Shown in pieces: positions 1-9,061 of a DNA stretch of 64,000 bases. The stretch is from JAJDAT01 sp964344185 (GTDB lineage: Bacteria > Nitrospinota > Nitrospinia > Nitrospinales > JAJDAT01): NCBI GenBank assembly GCA_964344185.1, contig CAYFMN010000007.1, positions 1-64,000 on the forward strand, written 5' to 3'. A model generated the notes under the pieces. The model did not search any database. It worked only from the letters and a program-made list of their open reading frames with translations, and was not told the DNA's origin. The position numbers were made by a program, and so were the translations under genes. The first letter of the stretch is position 1; each line of letters begins with the position of its first letter.

Positions 1-831
1 CTTCCGATATAATAAACTTTTTTTTTAACTTCTTAGCCTGTTTTTAGAGATTCCCATAATATATAAGACGCTTAATCAAAAGGTTATTCCTAGTCACTGG
101 TTATCAAGCTGTCTAAACTCTTATCATTTTTCAGTAGTCCGTTTGCGGTAAAATCCTTATGAAAATTAGAATATTTTATAAACATAGCACAAATATTTTA
201 GTTTTAAGATAAAACCTTAATCTAAGTTCTCATTAAAAACCAATTTCAAAATCCTTCAACTTTCTACAATACTGCAAGGAATAAAATCGTAAAAAACAGG
301 CGTCATACCGGCTTATTTTTTGGAAATATAATCACTTGTAATATTTCTTCCATTGAGTTCTGATATAATGCCGCCAGATATCTTAAATAAACATTGTCCT
401 GTCCATCTTTTCGCCTTTCATATTGAACGATAAACTTCAGATTGCCATGCTTGGCAAAAAGAACTCCATAATTTCACTTTCTGAAACCGTTAGTGCATTG
501 ACACTCAAAACCATTCTTTATTGGTAAAATAAATTGCTAAGAATTTAAATAAAAACTGCTTATAAAGTCGCTTTACCAATTTTTCATCTTCCTTTTAAGA
601 ATAGAATGAGAGGAAAACTATAAAATTCATATAAGCGTATCAAACTCATCTGATCCCATTATGAAAAATATTCCATTAAAGGTTTCATGCAATTAATTTT
701 TGTTATAGGATATTATTGATCCTACATTGTCTCTTCCTGTTTTTTGATTGGAAAAGTTTTTTAAATTCTTAATATTTTAAATCACTCAAGAGTTGACCTT
801 GTCTTAATTTCTTGATGTTAGTTTTCCTAAA
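1..831. other. AT-rich stretch without an intact gene
   Basis: No open frame with a good start is visible on either strand. The minus strand carries one coherent-looking 56-codon frame without a start (303-473, listed separately). The rest is low-complexity A/T-rich sequence with no clear terminator or operator. The ppa promoter should lie at the right end, but no clear -35/-10 pair could be picked. Confidence 0.5.
303..473 (-). pseudogene. Possible degraded coding remnant
   Basis: Read on the minus strand this frame is open for 56 codons between two stops. It gives a protein-like sequence containing GVLFAKHGNLKFIVQYERR and then NVYLRYLAALYQ. It has no start codon near its beginning. An overlapping frame just upstream begins with ATG (MVLSVNALTVSES...) and would join it after a frameshift. 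I do not recognise the family. It may be a decayed gene or simply chance in A/T-rich DNA. Confidence 0.2.
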
Positions 832-1359
832 ATGATTATTGATGAAATACCGATAGGCAAAGAACCTCCCTGGGATATTAATGTTATTATTGAGGTTCCA
901 TTTGGCAGGGAACCGGTAAAATATGAGCTGGATAAAAAATCAGGCGCTCTTTATGTAGACCGCGTTATGCATACATCGATGCGTTATCCCTGCAATTATG
1001 GGTTTGTGCCCCATACTCTTTCTGAAGATGGCGACCCTATTGATGTTTTGGTAGCATCCCCTGTAGAGTTTTTGTCGGGCTCTATCGTTCGCTCTCGGCC
1101 TGTTGGCGCTTTAAAAATGCAGGATGAAAAAGGAGAAGATGAAAAAATTCTGGCCGTTCCAGTTGACGCTCTAAACCCTTTTTATGCAGGCGTTGAACAA
1201 TATACAGACTTGCCCAAAATTCTATTGGACCAGATTTCCCATTTTTTTAATCACTACAAAGATTTAGAATCAGGAAAATGGGTAGAACTGGAAGGCTGGG
1301 AAAATGCAGAACGGGCCGCAAAGCGTATAACAAAAGCCATCGAAAGAGCGTCATCTTAA
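832..1359 (+). CDS. ppa: Inorganic pyrophosphatase (family I)
   Basis: Soluble Mg-dependent pyrophosphatase that hydrolyses PPi to two phosphates in the cytoplasm and so pulls biosynthetic reactions forward. The 175-aa length is normal for bacterial family I enzymes. The signature EDGDPIDVLV lies at residues 65-74, giving the metal-binding aspartates D66, D68 and D71. E21, K30 and R44 sit where the family places its other active-site residues. The gene stands alone and no Shine-Dalgarno sequence is obvious before its ATG. Identification is secure from the motif and the length. Confidence 0.95.
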   Translation: MIIDEIPIGKEPPWDINVIIEVPFGREPVKYELDKKSGALYVDRVMHTSMRYPCNYGFVPHTLSEDGDPIDVLVASPVEFLSGSIVRSRPVGALKMQDEKGEDEKILAVPVDALNPFYAGVEQYTDLPKILLDQISHFFNHYKDLESGKWVELEGWENAERAAKRITKAIERASS

Positions 1360-1522
1360 CAGCCATTTCCAGCTAACTCTTGCTTTTTTTTAACTCACCA
1401 ACTTAGAAATAAGCCGCATCTACCCTTGTTATACATAGTGTAAAAGCTAAAGGTCGCGCGTTCGAAACGTTAGAAACAAATAAAAATTAAACGTATTTTA
1501 AACCCCACTACAAACTGATCGT

Positions 1523-2281
1523 CTATTTCCAATCAATTTTTATATCTTTGAGCTTTTCTAGAGTCTGATAGTGTGTGAGATCGTAATGGACGGGAGTGAT
1601 CGTGACATAATTTTGAGAAACATAATCGCCGTCGGTATTTTTCTCGTTTGAATCTAAAACAACATCTCCAGACATCCAATAATAAACGTTGCCTCGCGGG
1701 TCTTCGCGTTTATCAAATTGATCAACCACTTTCAAGCCACCTTGTTTTGCAAAAACAACCCCCTTGATTTCGCTTGCTGGAACCGCCGGTACATTGATAT
1801 TCAACACAATACCTTTTGGCAAATTCATTGCCAAAACTTGCGGATAAAATTTTGCGATAAAAGAAGCGGCAAACGAAAAATCTAAATCTTCAAAATCATT
1901 TAACGAAACTGCGATTGAGGGAATCCCTAAAATAGCCGCTTCTGTCGCCGCTGAGACAGTGCCGGAATAAATAACACAAGTCCCTAAATTTCCTCCATGA
2001 TTGATTCCAGAGATCACCATCTTTGGCGGCTTTTTCAAAATTGAACCCACTGCAATTTTAACGCAATCAGCTGGGGTGCCGTTAACGGCGTACCCCCAAA
2101 ACTCGTCGTTAAAATGAGTTTCTTTAACTCGTAAAGGGTTCGAAATAGTGATTGCGTGTCCCACTGCGCTTTGCTCTGAATCTGGAGCTACTACAATAGC
2201 TTCTTCTTTGGCGACAATCGCTTCTCTCAAAGCGCGTATGCCCTCCGAAAAAATACCGTCGTCATTGGTTAGGAGAATCAT
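1523..2281 (-). CDS. surE: 5'/3'-nucleotidase SurE
   Basis: Metal-dependent nucleoside monophosphate phosphatase, known as a stationary-phase survival protein. The N-terminus MILLTNDDG carries the metal-binding D7 and D8. The segment APDSEQSAVGHAIT (about 32-45) and the SGINHGGN motif (about 92-99) provide the remaining active-site residues. The 252-aa length is typical. It is transcribed leftwards and lies just beyond the peroxiredoxin terminator, so it probably has its own promoter. In other bacteria surE often neighbours pcm; no such partner is present here. Confidence 0.95.
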   Translation of the reverse strand: MILLTNDDGIFSEGIRALREAIVAKEEAIVVAPDSEQSAVGHAITISNPLRVKETHFNDEFWGYAVNGTPADCVKIAVGSILKKPPKMVISGINHGGNLGTCVIYSGTVSAATEAAILGIPSIAVSLNDFEDLDFSFAASFIAKFYPQVLAMNLPKGIVLNINVPAVPASEIKGVVFAKQGGLKVVDQFDKREDPRGNVYYWMSGDVVLDSNEKNTDGDYVSQNYVTITPVHYDLTHYQTLEKLKDIKIDWK

Positions 2282-2310
2282 GTTATCGACTTTTTAATAA
2301 AACATTAAAA

Positions 2311-2343
2311 TAAAAAAGGCGACGCCCATTTAGGCGCCGCCTT
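2311..2343 (-). terminator. Intrinsic terminator of the peroxiredoxin gene
   Basis: Read on the minus strand, AAAGGCGGCGCC, a short loop and GGCGTCGCCTTT form a strong stem followed by TTTTTTATTTT. It lies 27 bases after the peroxiredoxin stop codon, in the right orientation to end that transcript before surE. Confidence 0.8.
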
Positions 2344-2369
2344 TGATCGAATCTTTAGAATTCCAAGAA

Positions 2370-2960
2370 TTAACCGTGTTTTTGGAAATATTCTTGAGAC
2401 CCCGTAGGATCTGGTTTCATAGAATCTTTGCCTTTTTCCCAATTGGCCGGACAAACCTCTCCATTCGCTTCAAAATACTGAAGAGCGTCTACCATTCTAA
2501 GAGCTTCTTGGATGTTCCTTCCTAATGGGAGATTGTTGATCAATTGATGCTGAACAATTCCATTTTTGTCAATGAGAAACAATCCGCGCAACGCGACCGA
2601 TTCGCCCAACAACACGTCATAATTTCGGCTAATCGATTTATCCATATCTGCAACCAATGGGTATTGGATGTTTCCAATACCGCCGTTTTTGGTATCGGTG
2701 TTTCTCCAGGCTAAATGACTAAACTTACTGTCTACAGATACGCCAATAACTTCGGTATTTCGTTTTTTAAATTCTTCCACTTCGGCGCTAAATCCAACAA
2801 TTTCAGTTGGACAAACAAATGTAAAGTCTAAAGGATAGAAAAACAAAACGACATATTTCCCACGGTGATCTGATAATTTAAAATCATCTTTGAAACTACC
2901 GTCTGGCATAACGGCTGAGGCGGTAAAATCTGGAGCCTCTTTTGAAACTAATGTGGCCAT
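2370..2960 (-). CDS. Typical 2-Cys peroxiredoxin (AhpC/Prx1 type)
   Basis: Thiol peroxidase that reduces hydrogen peroxide and organic hydroperoxides in the cytoplasm. The peroxidatic cysteine is C50 in FYPLDFTFVCPTEI and the resolving cysteine is C170 in GEVCPANW, as in typical 2-Cys enzymes. The 196-aa length and the C-terminal YFQK tail match the AhpC/Tsa group. The reductant (AhpF or thioredoxin) is not encoded nearby. The gene is monocistronic with its own terminator. Its promoter should lie in the 359-base gap on the right, where no OxyR- or PerR-like site was clear. Confidence 0.94.
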   Translation of the reverse strand: MATLVSKEAPDFTASAVMPDGSFKDDFKLSDHRGKYVVLFFYPLDFTFVCPTEIVGFSAEVEEFKKRNTEVIGVSVDSKFSHLAWRNTDTKNGGIGNIQYPLVADMDKSISRNYDVLLGESVALRGLFLIDKNGIVQHQLINNLPLGRNIQEALRMVDALQYFEANGEVCPANWEKGKDSMKPDPTGSQEYFQKHG

Positions 2961-3319
2961 TGAATACTCCTATAATATATTTAATTTAAATTGGTAATCT
3001 CACTACCCAAATTCACGGAAACAATACAATAATAAGTCTAAATCAGCTTCAACTTGCCGCCTTGAGGGCCGAGCTTATTTGTATTTTATTTCCTTAATTA
3101 ACTTTTGGAAGTAACTAATTTAGCACAATTCAAACTCTAATCCAATGGTGGGTTGATAGAGTTTTGTAAGTTTTTGCCTTCTCGAACGTTCCCTAAGTTT
3201 CGGACGGTTACTTATCTTGACATCGTTTCCTATCGGCAATTAAAATAAATACAGTTCGCCTCTATTTTAACGTCTCCGTTTACGTTTTTACCAAAACGGG
3301 CCATTCCTGTTTAATAAAT
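2961..3319. other. Divergent intergenic region
   Basis: This gap separates two divergent genes, the peroxiredoxin and the PhnP-like hydrolase. I see a promoter-like pair on the plus strand at 3217-3246 (listed separately) and no further gene or strong repeat. Confidence 0.5.
3217..3246 (+). promoter_or_regulatory. Candidate sigma70 promoter for the PhnP-like gene
   Basis: A perfect TTGACA (3217-3222) is followed after 18 bases by TAAAAT (3241-3246), which matches TATAAT at five of six bases. Transcription would begin about 65 bases before the ATG at 3320. Confidence 0.45.
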
Positions 3320-4081
3320 ATGAAAATAACGTTTCTTGGAACCGGCGCTTCCCCCGGTATTCCCATGTTGGGTTGTGAATGCCCTGTATGCGCCTCTCCA
3401 AACCCCAAAAACAAACGCCTCCGCGCTTCTATTTTAGTTCAAAATAATGGTTCCAATTGTTTGGTAGACGCTTCATCCGATCTCCGACAACAATGTTTAA
3501 AAAACGGCGTTAAAAATGTCGACGCTATTTTTTTTACCCACCACCATGCCGATCATATTTTAGGGATCGAAGAACTACGCGCCTTTTATTTTTTTCAAAG
3601 GAAAGCAATTCCTTGTTATGGCAATGAAGAAACGTTTGATGAAATTAAAAAAACATTTCATTATATTTTTCAACCGACAGACTATCAGGGAACTGTTTCA
3701 CAACTAGATCTTCTTCCGGTGAATGGAGAACCCATCGATTTTGCCGAATTAAAAATAAAACCGCTTGAAATCGATCATGGCCCTTTAAAAATAATCGGCT
3801 ATAAATTTAACAACGCCGCTTATATTACAGATTGCAACAATATCCCCAAAAAAACAGAACCTGAATTAAAAGGATTAGATTTATTGATATTGAACGCTTT
3901 GCGATACAAACCGCATACAACGCATTTTAATTTTGAGGAAGCAATAAAAACCGTGGAAAGGTTAAAACCAAAACGTGTTTTATTCACTCATATGAATCAC
4001 GAAGTGGATCACGAAACTGCAAATCGTGAAATGCCTCAGCCTATCGAATTAGCTTATGATGGGATGACTATAGAAGTTTAA
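3320..4081 (+). CDS. MBL-fold phosphodiesterase, PhnP-like
   Basis: Metallo-beta-lactamase-fold hydrolase. The metal motif HHHADH (residues 74-79, HxHxDH pattern) follows a GCECPVC cysteine cluster at about 18-24, which PhnP uses for a structural zinc. Further metal ligands are likely H at ITDCNN/DHGPLK and in FTHMNHEVDH near the C-terminus. PhnP-type enzymes cleave cyclic phosphate or lipoate/octanoate phosphodiester-like substrates, and no phn genes are near, so the substrate is unknown. The 253-aa length fits the family. It stands alone and ends 27 bases from a convergent small gene. Confidence 0.8.
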   Translation: MKITFLGTGASPGIPMLGCECPVCASPNPKNKRLRASILVQNNGSNCLVDASSDLRQQCLKNGVKNVDAIFFTHHHADHILGIEELRAFYFFQRKAIPCYGNEETFDEIKKTFHYIFQPTDYQGTVSQLDLLPVNGEPIDFAELKIKPLEIDHGPLKIIGYKFNNAAYITDCNNIPKKTEPELKGLDLLILNALRYKPHTTHFNFEEAIKTVERLKPKRVLFTHMNHEVDHETANREMPQPIELAYDGMTIEV

Positions 4082-4107
4082 TCCTAATCTTACCGCTTTA
4101 CGACTTT

Positions 4108-4392
4108 CTAATCCAAATCAAAATCTCTTAACGGTTTATTTTTATCTTTATCGACGTTTTTCTTGGCTTCTTTGAACTTTTCATCTAACAGGCGCTTCCT
4201 GTCTTTTTGAATCTCGTTTTGTTTCTTAAACAAGGTCTGTTGTTCTTTCTTCTGCGCATTAAGCCCCTTTACCATATCTGATAGGGTTCCAAACTCCTTG
4301 GCTTTTTTTTCTTGCCAAATCACTTCTCCAGTTTTTGCATCCACTTGCAGCTTGGTTTCACAACAAGGACAAATAATTTCGTGTTTTTCCAT
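4108..4392 (-). CDS. Small zinc-ribbon-like protein of unknown function
   Basis: A 94-aa protein beginning MEKHEIICPCCETKLQVDAK. The CPCC at residues 8-11 followed by a beta-hairpin-like stretch looks like half of a zinc ribbon. The rest is highly charged, helical and lysine-rich (GLNAQKKEQQTLFKKQ onward), suggesting a coiled coil or nucleic-acid contact. The family is not recognised. It lies convergently to the PhnP-like gene and divergently from bioD, so it is probably its own transcription unit. The coding potential looks real because composition and length are stable across the frame. Confidence 0.7.
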   Translation of the reverse strand: MEKHEIICPCCETKLQVDAKTGEVIWQEKKAKEFGTLSDMVKGLNAQKKEQQTLFKKQNEIQKDRKRLLDEKFKEAKKNVDKDKNKPLRDFDLD

Positions 4393-4468
4393 TGGCTTTA
4401 TAAAACAAAAAGTTATAAATTATTTGCTTTAATTATACCAAAATTACCAGATAAAATGGCGAGGTCTT

Positions 4469-5200
4469 ATGGGAAATAAAGGTTTTTTTATCACTGGGAC
4501 AGATACGGGAGTTGGGAAAACTCTGGTAACGGCGAAAATTGGCAAAACTATTCAAAAAGAAAATGTTTCTCTTGGGATTATGAAACCTATAGAAACAGGA
4601 GTTTCTAGTTCTTTAGTCCCAACCACCCTTTCCGACGTGGGGTTATTAAAAACCGTTCTTGAAATTCCAGATTCTTTAGAAGATATCTCGCCTTACCGTT
4701 ACCAAACCCCGGTAGCTCCCCTTCTTGCCGGCAAATTAGAAAACAGGCCCATAGATCCCCAAACCATAATCGGGGCTTACCAAAAACTAAGCGATAAATA
4801 TAACGTTATATTAGCGGAAGGAGCCGGCGGACTTTTAGTTCCCATTGCCGAAAACTATTTAATGGCCGATTTAGCCAAAGACTTAAATCTGCCTTTAATC
4901 ATCGTCTCCAGATTTCATTTAGGAACTATTAACCAAACGGCCTTAACCATAGAAGCCGCCCGGTTCAGAGGTCTTAATATCGAAGGAATTGTTTTTAATT
5001 GTCTGGAAAAAAACCAACCCACCGATTTAGAGAAACACTCGCCAAAAATTTTAGAAGAAATTTACAAAATACCCGTCCTTGCCATTTGCCCCTTTATGGG
5101 AGAAAACCCCAAAGAAAACTTCTCCAAAAAAGACTGGAAAAATAATGATGAAACCGCCTTTTCCTATTTTGTAGACTGGGCACAAAGAATATCGGATTAA
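4469..5200 (+). CDS. bioD: Dethiobiotin synthetase
   Basis: ATP-dependent carboxylation of 7,8-diaminononanoate to dethiobiotin, the penultimate step of biotin synthesis. The P-loop GTDTGVGKT is at residues 10-18, the substrate motif MKPIETG at about 39-45, and the conserved EGAGGLLVPI near 116. The 243-aa length is normal. No other bio gene is in the window, so biotin genes are scattered in this genome. It ends three bases before a convergent response-regulator gene, with no room for a separate terminator. Confidence 0.92.
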   Translation: MGNKGFFITGTDTGVGKTLVTAKIGKTIQKENVSLGIMKPIETGVSSSLVPTTLSDVGLLKTVLEIPDSLEDISPYRYQTPVAPLLAGKLENRPIDPQTIIGAYQKLSDKYNVILAEGAGGLLVPIAENYLMADLAKDLNLPLIIVSRFHLGTINQTALTIEAARFRGLNIEGIVFNCLEKNQPTDLEKHSPKILEEIYKIPVLAICPFMGENPKENFSKKDWKNNDETAFSYFVDWAQRISD

Positions 5201-5203
5201 AAA

Positions 5204-5923
5204 CTACCCGTTCTTTTCAAATGTTCGGATAAACTTATATCCCTTTTCTCGGACCGTAACTATAAATTTAGGCTTTTTGGGATTCTTTTCAAAATACTTC
5301 CTTAAACGAACAATAAAGTTGTCTACTGTGCGGGTTTCCGTAGCTGAAATATACCCCCAAACCTTTTGTAACAATTCTTCGCGAGAAACAGGCTTCTCCT
5401 TACGACTAACCAAAAGTTGCATCACTTGAGTTTCTCTTGCAGTCAACTGGATCTCGCCTCTCATTCCCATAGCTTTTCCGGTTACAAAATTAATCCACAT
5501 ATCCGAAAAGTGAAATATATCTTTCTCTGTTTCCGCTTCTCCATACCAGTCTCGACGACGTAAAATCCCTTTAACTCTTAGGAGTAGCTCTGGCAAATGA
5601 AACGGTTTAGCAATATAATCGTCGGCTCCTACTTCTAAACCCAAAGCTCTATCCTCATCGGTAGATTTAGCGCTCAGCATCAAAATTGGAAAACGAATAT
5701 TCTCCTCGCGAATTTTTCTAGCGACTTCAATTCCTCCCATTTTGGGCAACATCAAATCCAAAATGAGCATATCAAAGCGCTCGTTGCTCCAAAAATCTAA
5801 GGCGGCTTGTCCATTATCAGCTAAGACTACTTTATAACCTTCTCGCTCTAAGTTAAACTTCAACCCTTTAGCTAGGCTAATTTCGTCTTCAACCAACAAA
5901 ATTTTTTTTGAGTTTTTTTCCAT
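5204..5923 (-). CDS. OmpR/PhoB-family response regulator
   Basis: Two-component DNA-binding regulator of 239 aa. The receiver domain spans about 7-120, with phosphoacceptor D56 in MLILDLMLPK, the acidic pocket VEDE at 11-14 and the conserved lysine in ADDYIAKPFH near 105. The winged-helix output domain (about 140-235) contains the LTARETQVMQLL and RTVDNFIVRLRKYFE segments typical of the OmpR family. It follows the histidine kinase gene after 27 bases on the same strand, so the two form one signalling unit. The stimulus and target genes cannot be told from sequence; the desaturase is the nearest divergent gene. Confidence 0.92.
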   Translation of the reverse strand: MEKNSKKILLVEDEISLAKGLKFNLEREGYKVVLADNGQAALDFWSNERFDMLILDLMLPKMGGIEVARKIREENIRFPILMLSAKSTDEDRALGLEVGADDYIAKPFHLPELLLRVKGILRRRDWYGEAETEKDIFHFSDMWINFVTGKAMGMRGEIQLTARETQVMQLLVSRKEKPVSREELLQKVWGYISATETRTVDNFIVRLRKYFEKNPKKPKFIVTVREKGYKFIRTFEKNG

Positions 5924-5950
5924 AAACTATAGCTAAATCCAAATTCAACG

Positions 5951-6913
5951 TTAAAAACTCTTCAAAGCGGGCCTTAACGGCAAGGCTACGGTAAAAGTAG
6001 CTCCCTTGCCAATTCCTTCGCTAAAAACCATTAATTTTCCTTTATGATTTTTTATAATCTCTTTTGAAATAAACAACCCCAAACCCGCCCCCTCAATATT
6101 TTGAGTTTGGTTATTTTGTACCCTGAAAAATTTTCTAAAAAGTTTCTTTAAGTCTTTTTTATCGATTCCAATTCCTGAATCCTGAAATTTAATTTCACAG
6201 TTTTTACCGGAATTCTTCATTTCAATCTTTAGACCCGATCCGCTGGGCGAATAACGCAAAGCGTTTCCCAATAGATTGTTGAATACCATTCCCATCATTC
6301 TTTTGTCGATTAATAATGTTGGGGAATCGACAATATTTATTTGCCAATTAAAATCTTTGGCTTTCAATCGACCTTCATTTCCCCGGATCGTTTCTTGTAA
6401 AAATTCATCCATCTTCACCGGAAGCATTTTTAATTCCATACTCTTAGGATCAGATTTACTTGCTTCTAATATATTCTCTATAAGCCCCGAAAGTCGATCA
6501 GTATCGGCCAACATTGTTTCGATAAAATCCTTAGTCTCTTCTTTAGAAACATCCTGATACTTCAAAGTTTCCAAATACAACTGAATCGAAGCAAGAGGGG
6601 ATTTTAACTCATGAGAAACGCTGGAAACAAAGTTGCTTTGCATTTGATTTAATTTTGCTTGTTTATTCCAGTAAACAAAGATCAAACAAACACCCACCAA
6701 AATCGTCAACATTAAAAAACTGCCTTCTAGTAAAACCACCCAATTAAACTCGGCGTTTAATAAATCAGGACGCAAACGGCGGGCGAATTCCTGAAATTCG
6801 GCGCTCCTTTCAAAATACCAGTCGATTCCAATCGCCATTAAAACGACCCAGGCAATTTGCACCCCGATAAATATCATGACAGGGTGAAATAAAGCTTTAA
6901 GTTTAGGACTCAT
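5951..6913 (-). CDS. Membrane sensor histidine kinase
   Basis: Sensor kinase of 320 aa. Two transmembrane segments (about 11-31 and 58-82) flank a short periplasmic stretch of roughly 25 residues, too small for a classical ligand domain. The H-box SSVSHELKSPLASIQL has phosphorylated H101. The N-box NNLLGNALRYSP, G1 box FQDSGIGI and G2 box GAGLGLFISKEI complete the ATP-binding domain. It lies immediately upstream of its cognate response regulator. The small sensor region suggests that it senses the membrane itself or a partner protein. Confidence 0.92.
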   Translation of the reverse strand: MSPKLKALFHPVMIFIGVQIAWVVLMAIGIDWYFERSAEFQEFARRLRPDLLNAEFNWVVLLEGSFLMLTILVGVCLIFVYWNKQAKLNQMQSNFVSSVSHELKSPLASIQLYLETLKYQDVSKEETKDFIETMLADTDRLSGLIENILEASKSDPKSMELKMLPVKMDEFLQETIRGNEGRLKAKDFNWQINIVDSPTLLIDKRMMGMVFNNLLGNALRYSPSGSGLKIEMKNSGKNCEIKFQDSGIGIDKKDLKKLFRKFFRVQNNQTQNIEGAGLGLFISKEIIKNHKGKLMVFSEGIGKGATFTVALPLRPALKSF

Positions 6914-7109
6914 AATTCAACAATTTTAACTTGTTTCTATACTTACCGCAAAAACCCATAAAATGCTTAATACTTTATTTTTTCAGTAGTTGCAGCAGTT
7001 TGCAAGATTTTTTATCAGGCTTTTTTTTACATAAGTTTTACAAAATTCTCGCGTTTTGCGACTTATACTATCTCGGTTTAAAATTAAAAAACCTGCAGAG
7101 AGGATAAAC

Positions 7110-8018
7110 ATGAATCAGTCTGAATCAACCGCTCCCTTTTATCGCTTTAATACAGGTCCCTTTTTATTCTTGACCTTTATCCATGTAGGAGCCCTATTTG
7201 CTTTTATGCCATCGATGTTTTCATGGACGGCTTTTGGGTTATTTATTTTCCTGCATTGGCTAACCTGTTCAATAGGAATATGTTTGGGTTTTCATCGTTA
7301 TCTCACTCATCGCGGGTTTGATCTGCCCAAATGGGTTGCGTATATAGTGGTTTTCATAGGCGCTTTGGCCTGTCAAAACGGACCTATTAAATGGGTTGCA
7401 CAACATAGAATGCATCATGCAGGTTCGGATACAGACGACGACCCGCACAGCGCGGCAAAAGGTTTCTGGTGGTCGCATTTTCGTTGGATGTGTTACGAGC
7501 ATACAACTTTTGACGACCCTAAAATTATTGAACAATATTCCAAGGACCTCATAGACGATCCTTTTTATCACTTTTTAGAAAAATATTTTATCGCTATTCA
7601 GTTTGCTTTTGGTTTTATATTATTAGCCATCGGCGGTTGGTCTTTTGTAGTGTGGGGTATTTTTGCTCGACTGGTTGTCGCTTACCACGGCACCTGGTTT
7701 GTTAACAGCGCCGCGCATATGTTCGGTTACAAAAATTTCAAACTAGAAAAAGACCTTTCAACCAACTGTTGGTGGGTTGGTCTATTAGCCTACGGAGAAG
7801 GTTGGCATAATAATCACCATGCATTTCCAAAATCTGCCAAGCATGGTTTGCGACCTTGGGAAATAGATATGACTTGGATGGCTATTTGCTTCTTAAGAAT
7901 GTTGGGGTTGGCCAAAAACATTAAAGTTGCGGAAATCGCCCCCAAAACCGAAATACCGGACGCAATCGAGCCAGATCCGTTTTTTACGGCAACCATAGTT
8001 CGTAAAGCCGTCGCCTAA
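7110..8018 (+). CDS. Acyl-CoA/acyl-lipid delta-9-type fatty-acid desaturase
   Basis: Membrane di-iron desaturase that introduces a double bond into acyl chains with oxygen. The three histidine boxes are HRYLTHR (62-68), HRMHH (99-103) and HNNHH near residue 237, with membrane helices between them. I chose the ATG at 7110 (302 aa) because GAGAGGA lies just before it; a frame opening at 7056 adds 18 residues without support. It is followed by an intrinsic terminator. A divergent two-component system starts 196 bases upstream and could control it, as DesK/DesR does elsewhere, but that link is inference. Confidence 0.92.
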   Translation: MNQSESTAPFYRFNTGPFLFLTFIHVGALFAFMPSMFSWTAFGLFIFLHWLTCSIGICLGFHRYLTHRGFDLPKWVAYIVVFIGALACQNGPIKWVAQHRMHHAGSDTDDDPHSAAKGFWWSHFRWMCYEHTTFDDPKIIEQYSKDLIDDPFYHFLEKYFIAIQFAFGFILLAIGGWSFVVWGIFARLVVAYHGTWFVNSAAHMFGYKNFKLEKDLSTNCWWVGLLAYGEGWHNNHHAFPKSAKHGLRPWEIDMTWMAICFLRMLGLAKNIKVAEIAPKTEIPDAIEPDPFFTATIVRKAVA

Positions 8019-8033
8019 AATATATATAGATCA

Positions 8034-8067
8034 AGTCCGGTTCCTTTTGGGAACTGGGCTTTTTTTA
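8034..8067 (+). terminator. Intrinsic terminator after the desaturase
   Basis: AGTCCGGTTCC, a TTTT loop and GGGAACTGGGCT form a stem (with G-T pairs) followed by TTTTTTT. It begins 15 bases after the desaturase stop and abuts the convergent DUF2797 gene. Confidence 0.8.
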
Positions 8068-8868
8068 TTAGTCCTCGAAAGAAAACTCTACGTAATACCC
8101 CGTATACTTCCTTAAATTTATTACCTTATTTCCAAACATAAGGTATTGCCCCTTGATTCCAGTCAAAACGCCTGATAATTCCGGTTCTTTTTCTAAATTA
8201 TGACTGGAAACCTTTTTCGGACTCTCCTTAATCGGATAAGCCAATTCGCGCGGAGTTTCGTCTAGAACGATGTAATCTTTTAATTCAGGAGGGGTCCACT
8301 CAAAAGCTTTTTTTCGAAAGTCTTCCAAATCAATTGGTTCAATTTCCCCTGTAAGCATCTTGCGCCAATTAGTTTTATCAGCCATATGTTTAGCCAAAGC
8401 GACTTCTATTTGACCAGCAAACTTTCTTTGCGGTGTTTTGGCGATAATAAGCCCTTTAATAGCGCCTTGATCAATCCAACGGCTCGGAATATTAAAATAC
8501 CGGGTAACCCCAACCTTCACGCCAGAAGTTAGCGACAAGTACACAAAATGATCGATGTTGCAGTATTTTTCAAAATATTTGCGATCTTCTTCGTCTCCAA
8601 ACTCATGCTCGCAAAGCTCTGGTTTCACCATACACGGGTCGTTTTCGGGCAAATCACGAAAACAAGGATAGCAATAGCCGTCTCCATAAGTTTTTTTTAT
8701 AATCCGTTTGCATTCGATGCACTCGATTTTACCTAAAAACTTTATCGAAGCTTTTTTGCCCACTCTATGGGAAATAGGAGTGAGTTCTTCGTCCAAAACA
8801 AGACTATATTCAATCGGTTGACCATATTCATGGTCCATTTTTTCTAATTGTCCAGAAACCCTGGTCAT
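8068..8868 (-). CDS. DUF2797 family protein
   Basis: A 266-aa protein resembling the DUF2797 family, whose function is not established. A cysteine set IECIECKRIIKK (about 51-62) and GYCYPCF (about 67-73), followed by CMVKPELCEHEFG and a later cysteine, suggests bound zinc. The motif SLTSGVKVGVTRY followed by RWIDQGA resembles a GIY-YIG-like fold noted for this family. It is the first gene of a leftward run and starts downstream of the 44-aa ORF. Family assignment is from remembered motif layout, so moderately sure. Confidence 0.72.
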   Translation of the reverse strand: MTRVSGQLEKMDHEYGQPIEYSLVLDEELTPISHRVGKKASIKFLGKIECIECKRIIKKTYGDGYCYPCFRDLPENDPCMVKPELCEHEFGDEEDRKYFEKYCNIDHFVYLSLTSGVKVGVTRYFNIPSRWIDQGAIKGLIIAKTPQRKFAGQIEVALAKHMADKTNWRKMLTGEIEPIDLEDFRKKAFEWTPPELKDYIVLDETPRELAYPIKESPKKVSSHNLEKEPELSGVLTGIKGQYLMFGNKVINLRKYTGYYVEFSFED

Positions 8869-8889
8869 TTCTTTTACTCTGGTAACGGT

Positions 8890-9024
8890 TTATTTTATGG
8901 AAGATCGTTCTGAGAAATGGCGCAACGCAAAAGCGGCAAAAAGAATAGCTCCAGTCGCAGTGACAGGATCAAAAATTAAAAGAGACAAACTAAATAAAGC
9001 TGTGTAAAAAATTACCTTGACCAT
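8890..9024 (-). CDS. Small single-pass membrane protein (44 aa)
   Basis: A short open frame starting ATG GTC AAG and ending TAA. It encodes a hydrophobic segment from about residue 4 to 34 (VIFYTALFSLSLLIF, then a DP break, then GAILFAAFALR) and a charged tail HFSERSSIK. It sits in the same direction between the glyoxalase-like gene (37 bases upstream) and the DUF2797 gene. No strong ribosome-binding site is seen. It fills most of an otherwise empty 190-base gap, which supports it as real. Family unknown. Confidence 0.45.
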   Translation of the reverse strand: MVKVIFYTALFSLSLLIFDPVTATGAILFAAFALRHFSERSSIK

Positions 9025-9061
9025 AGCGTCGCTTCAATTGAAAAAAGCCGAAGCCTTAAAG

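Noticed and set aside
1452..1470. A T-arm-like sequence (GCGCGTTCGAAACG) suggesting a tRNA or tRNA remnant
   Set aside because: No matching acceptor, D-arm or anticodon arm can be built around it, and no CCA end is present. Only this short stretch resembles a tRNA, so it is most likely chance.
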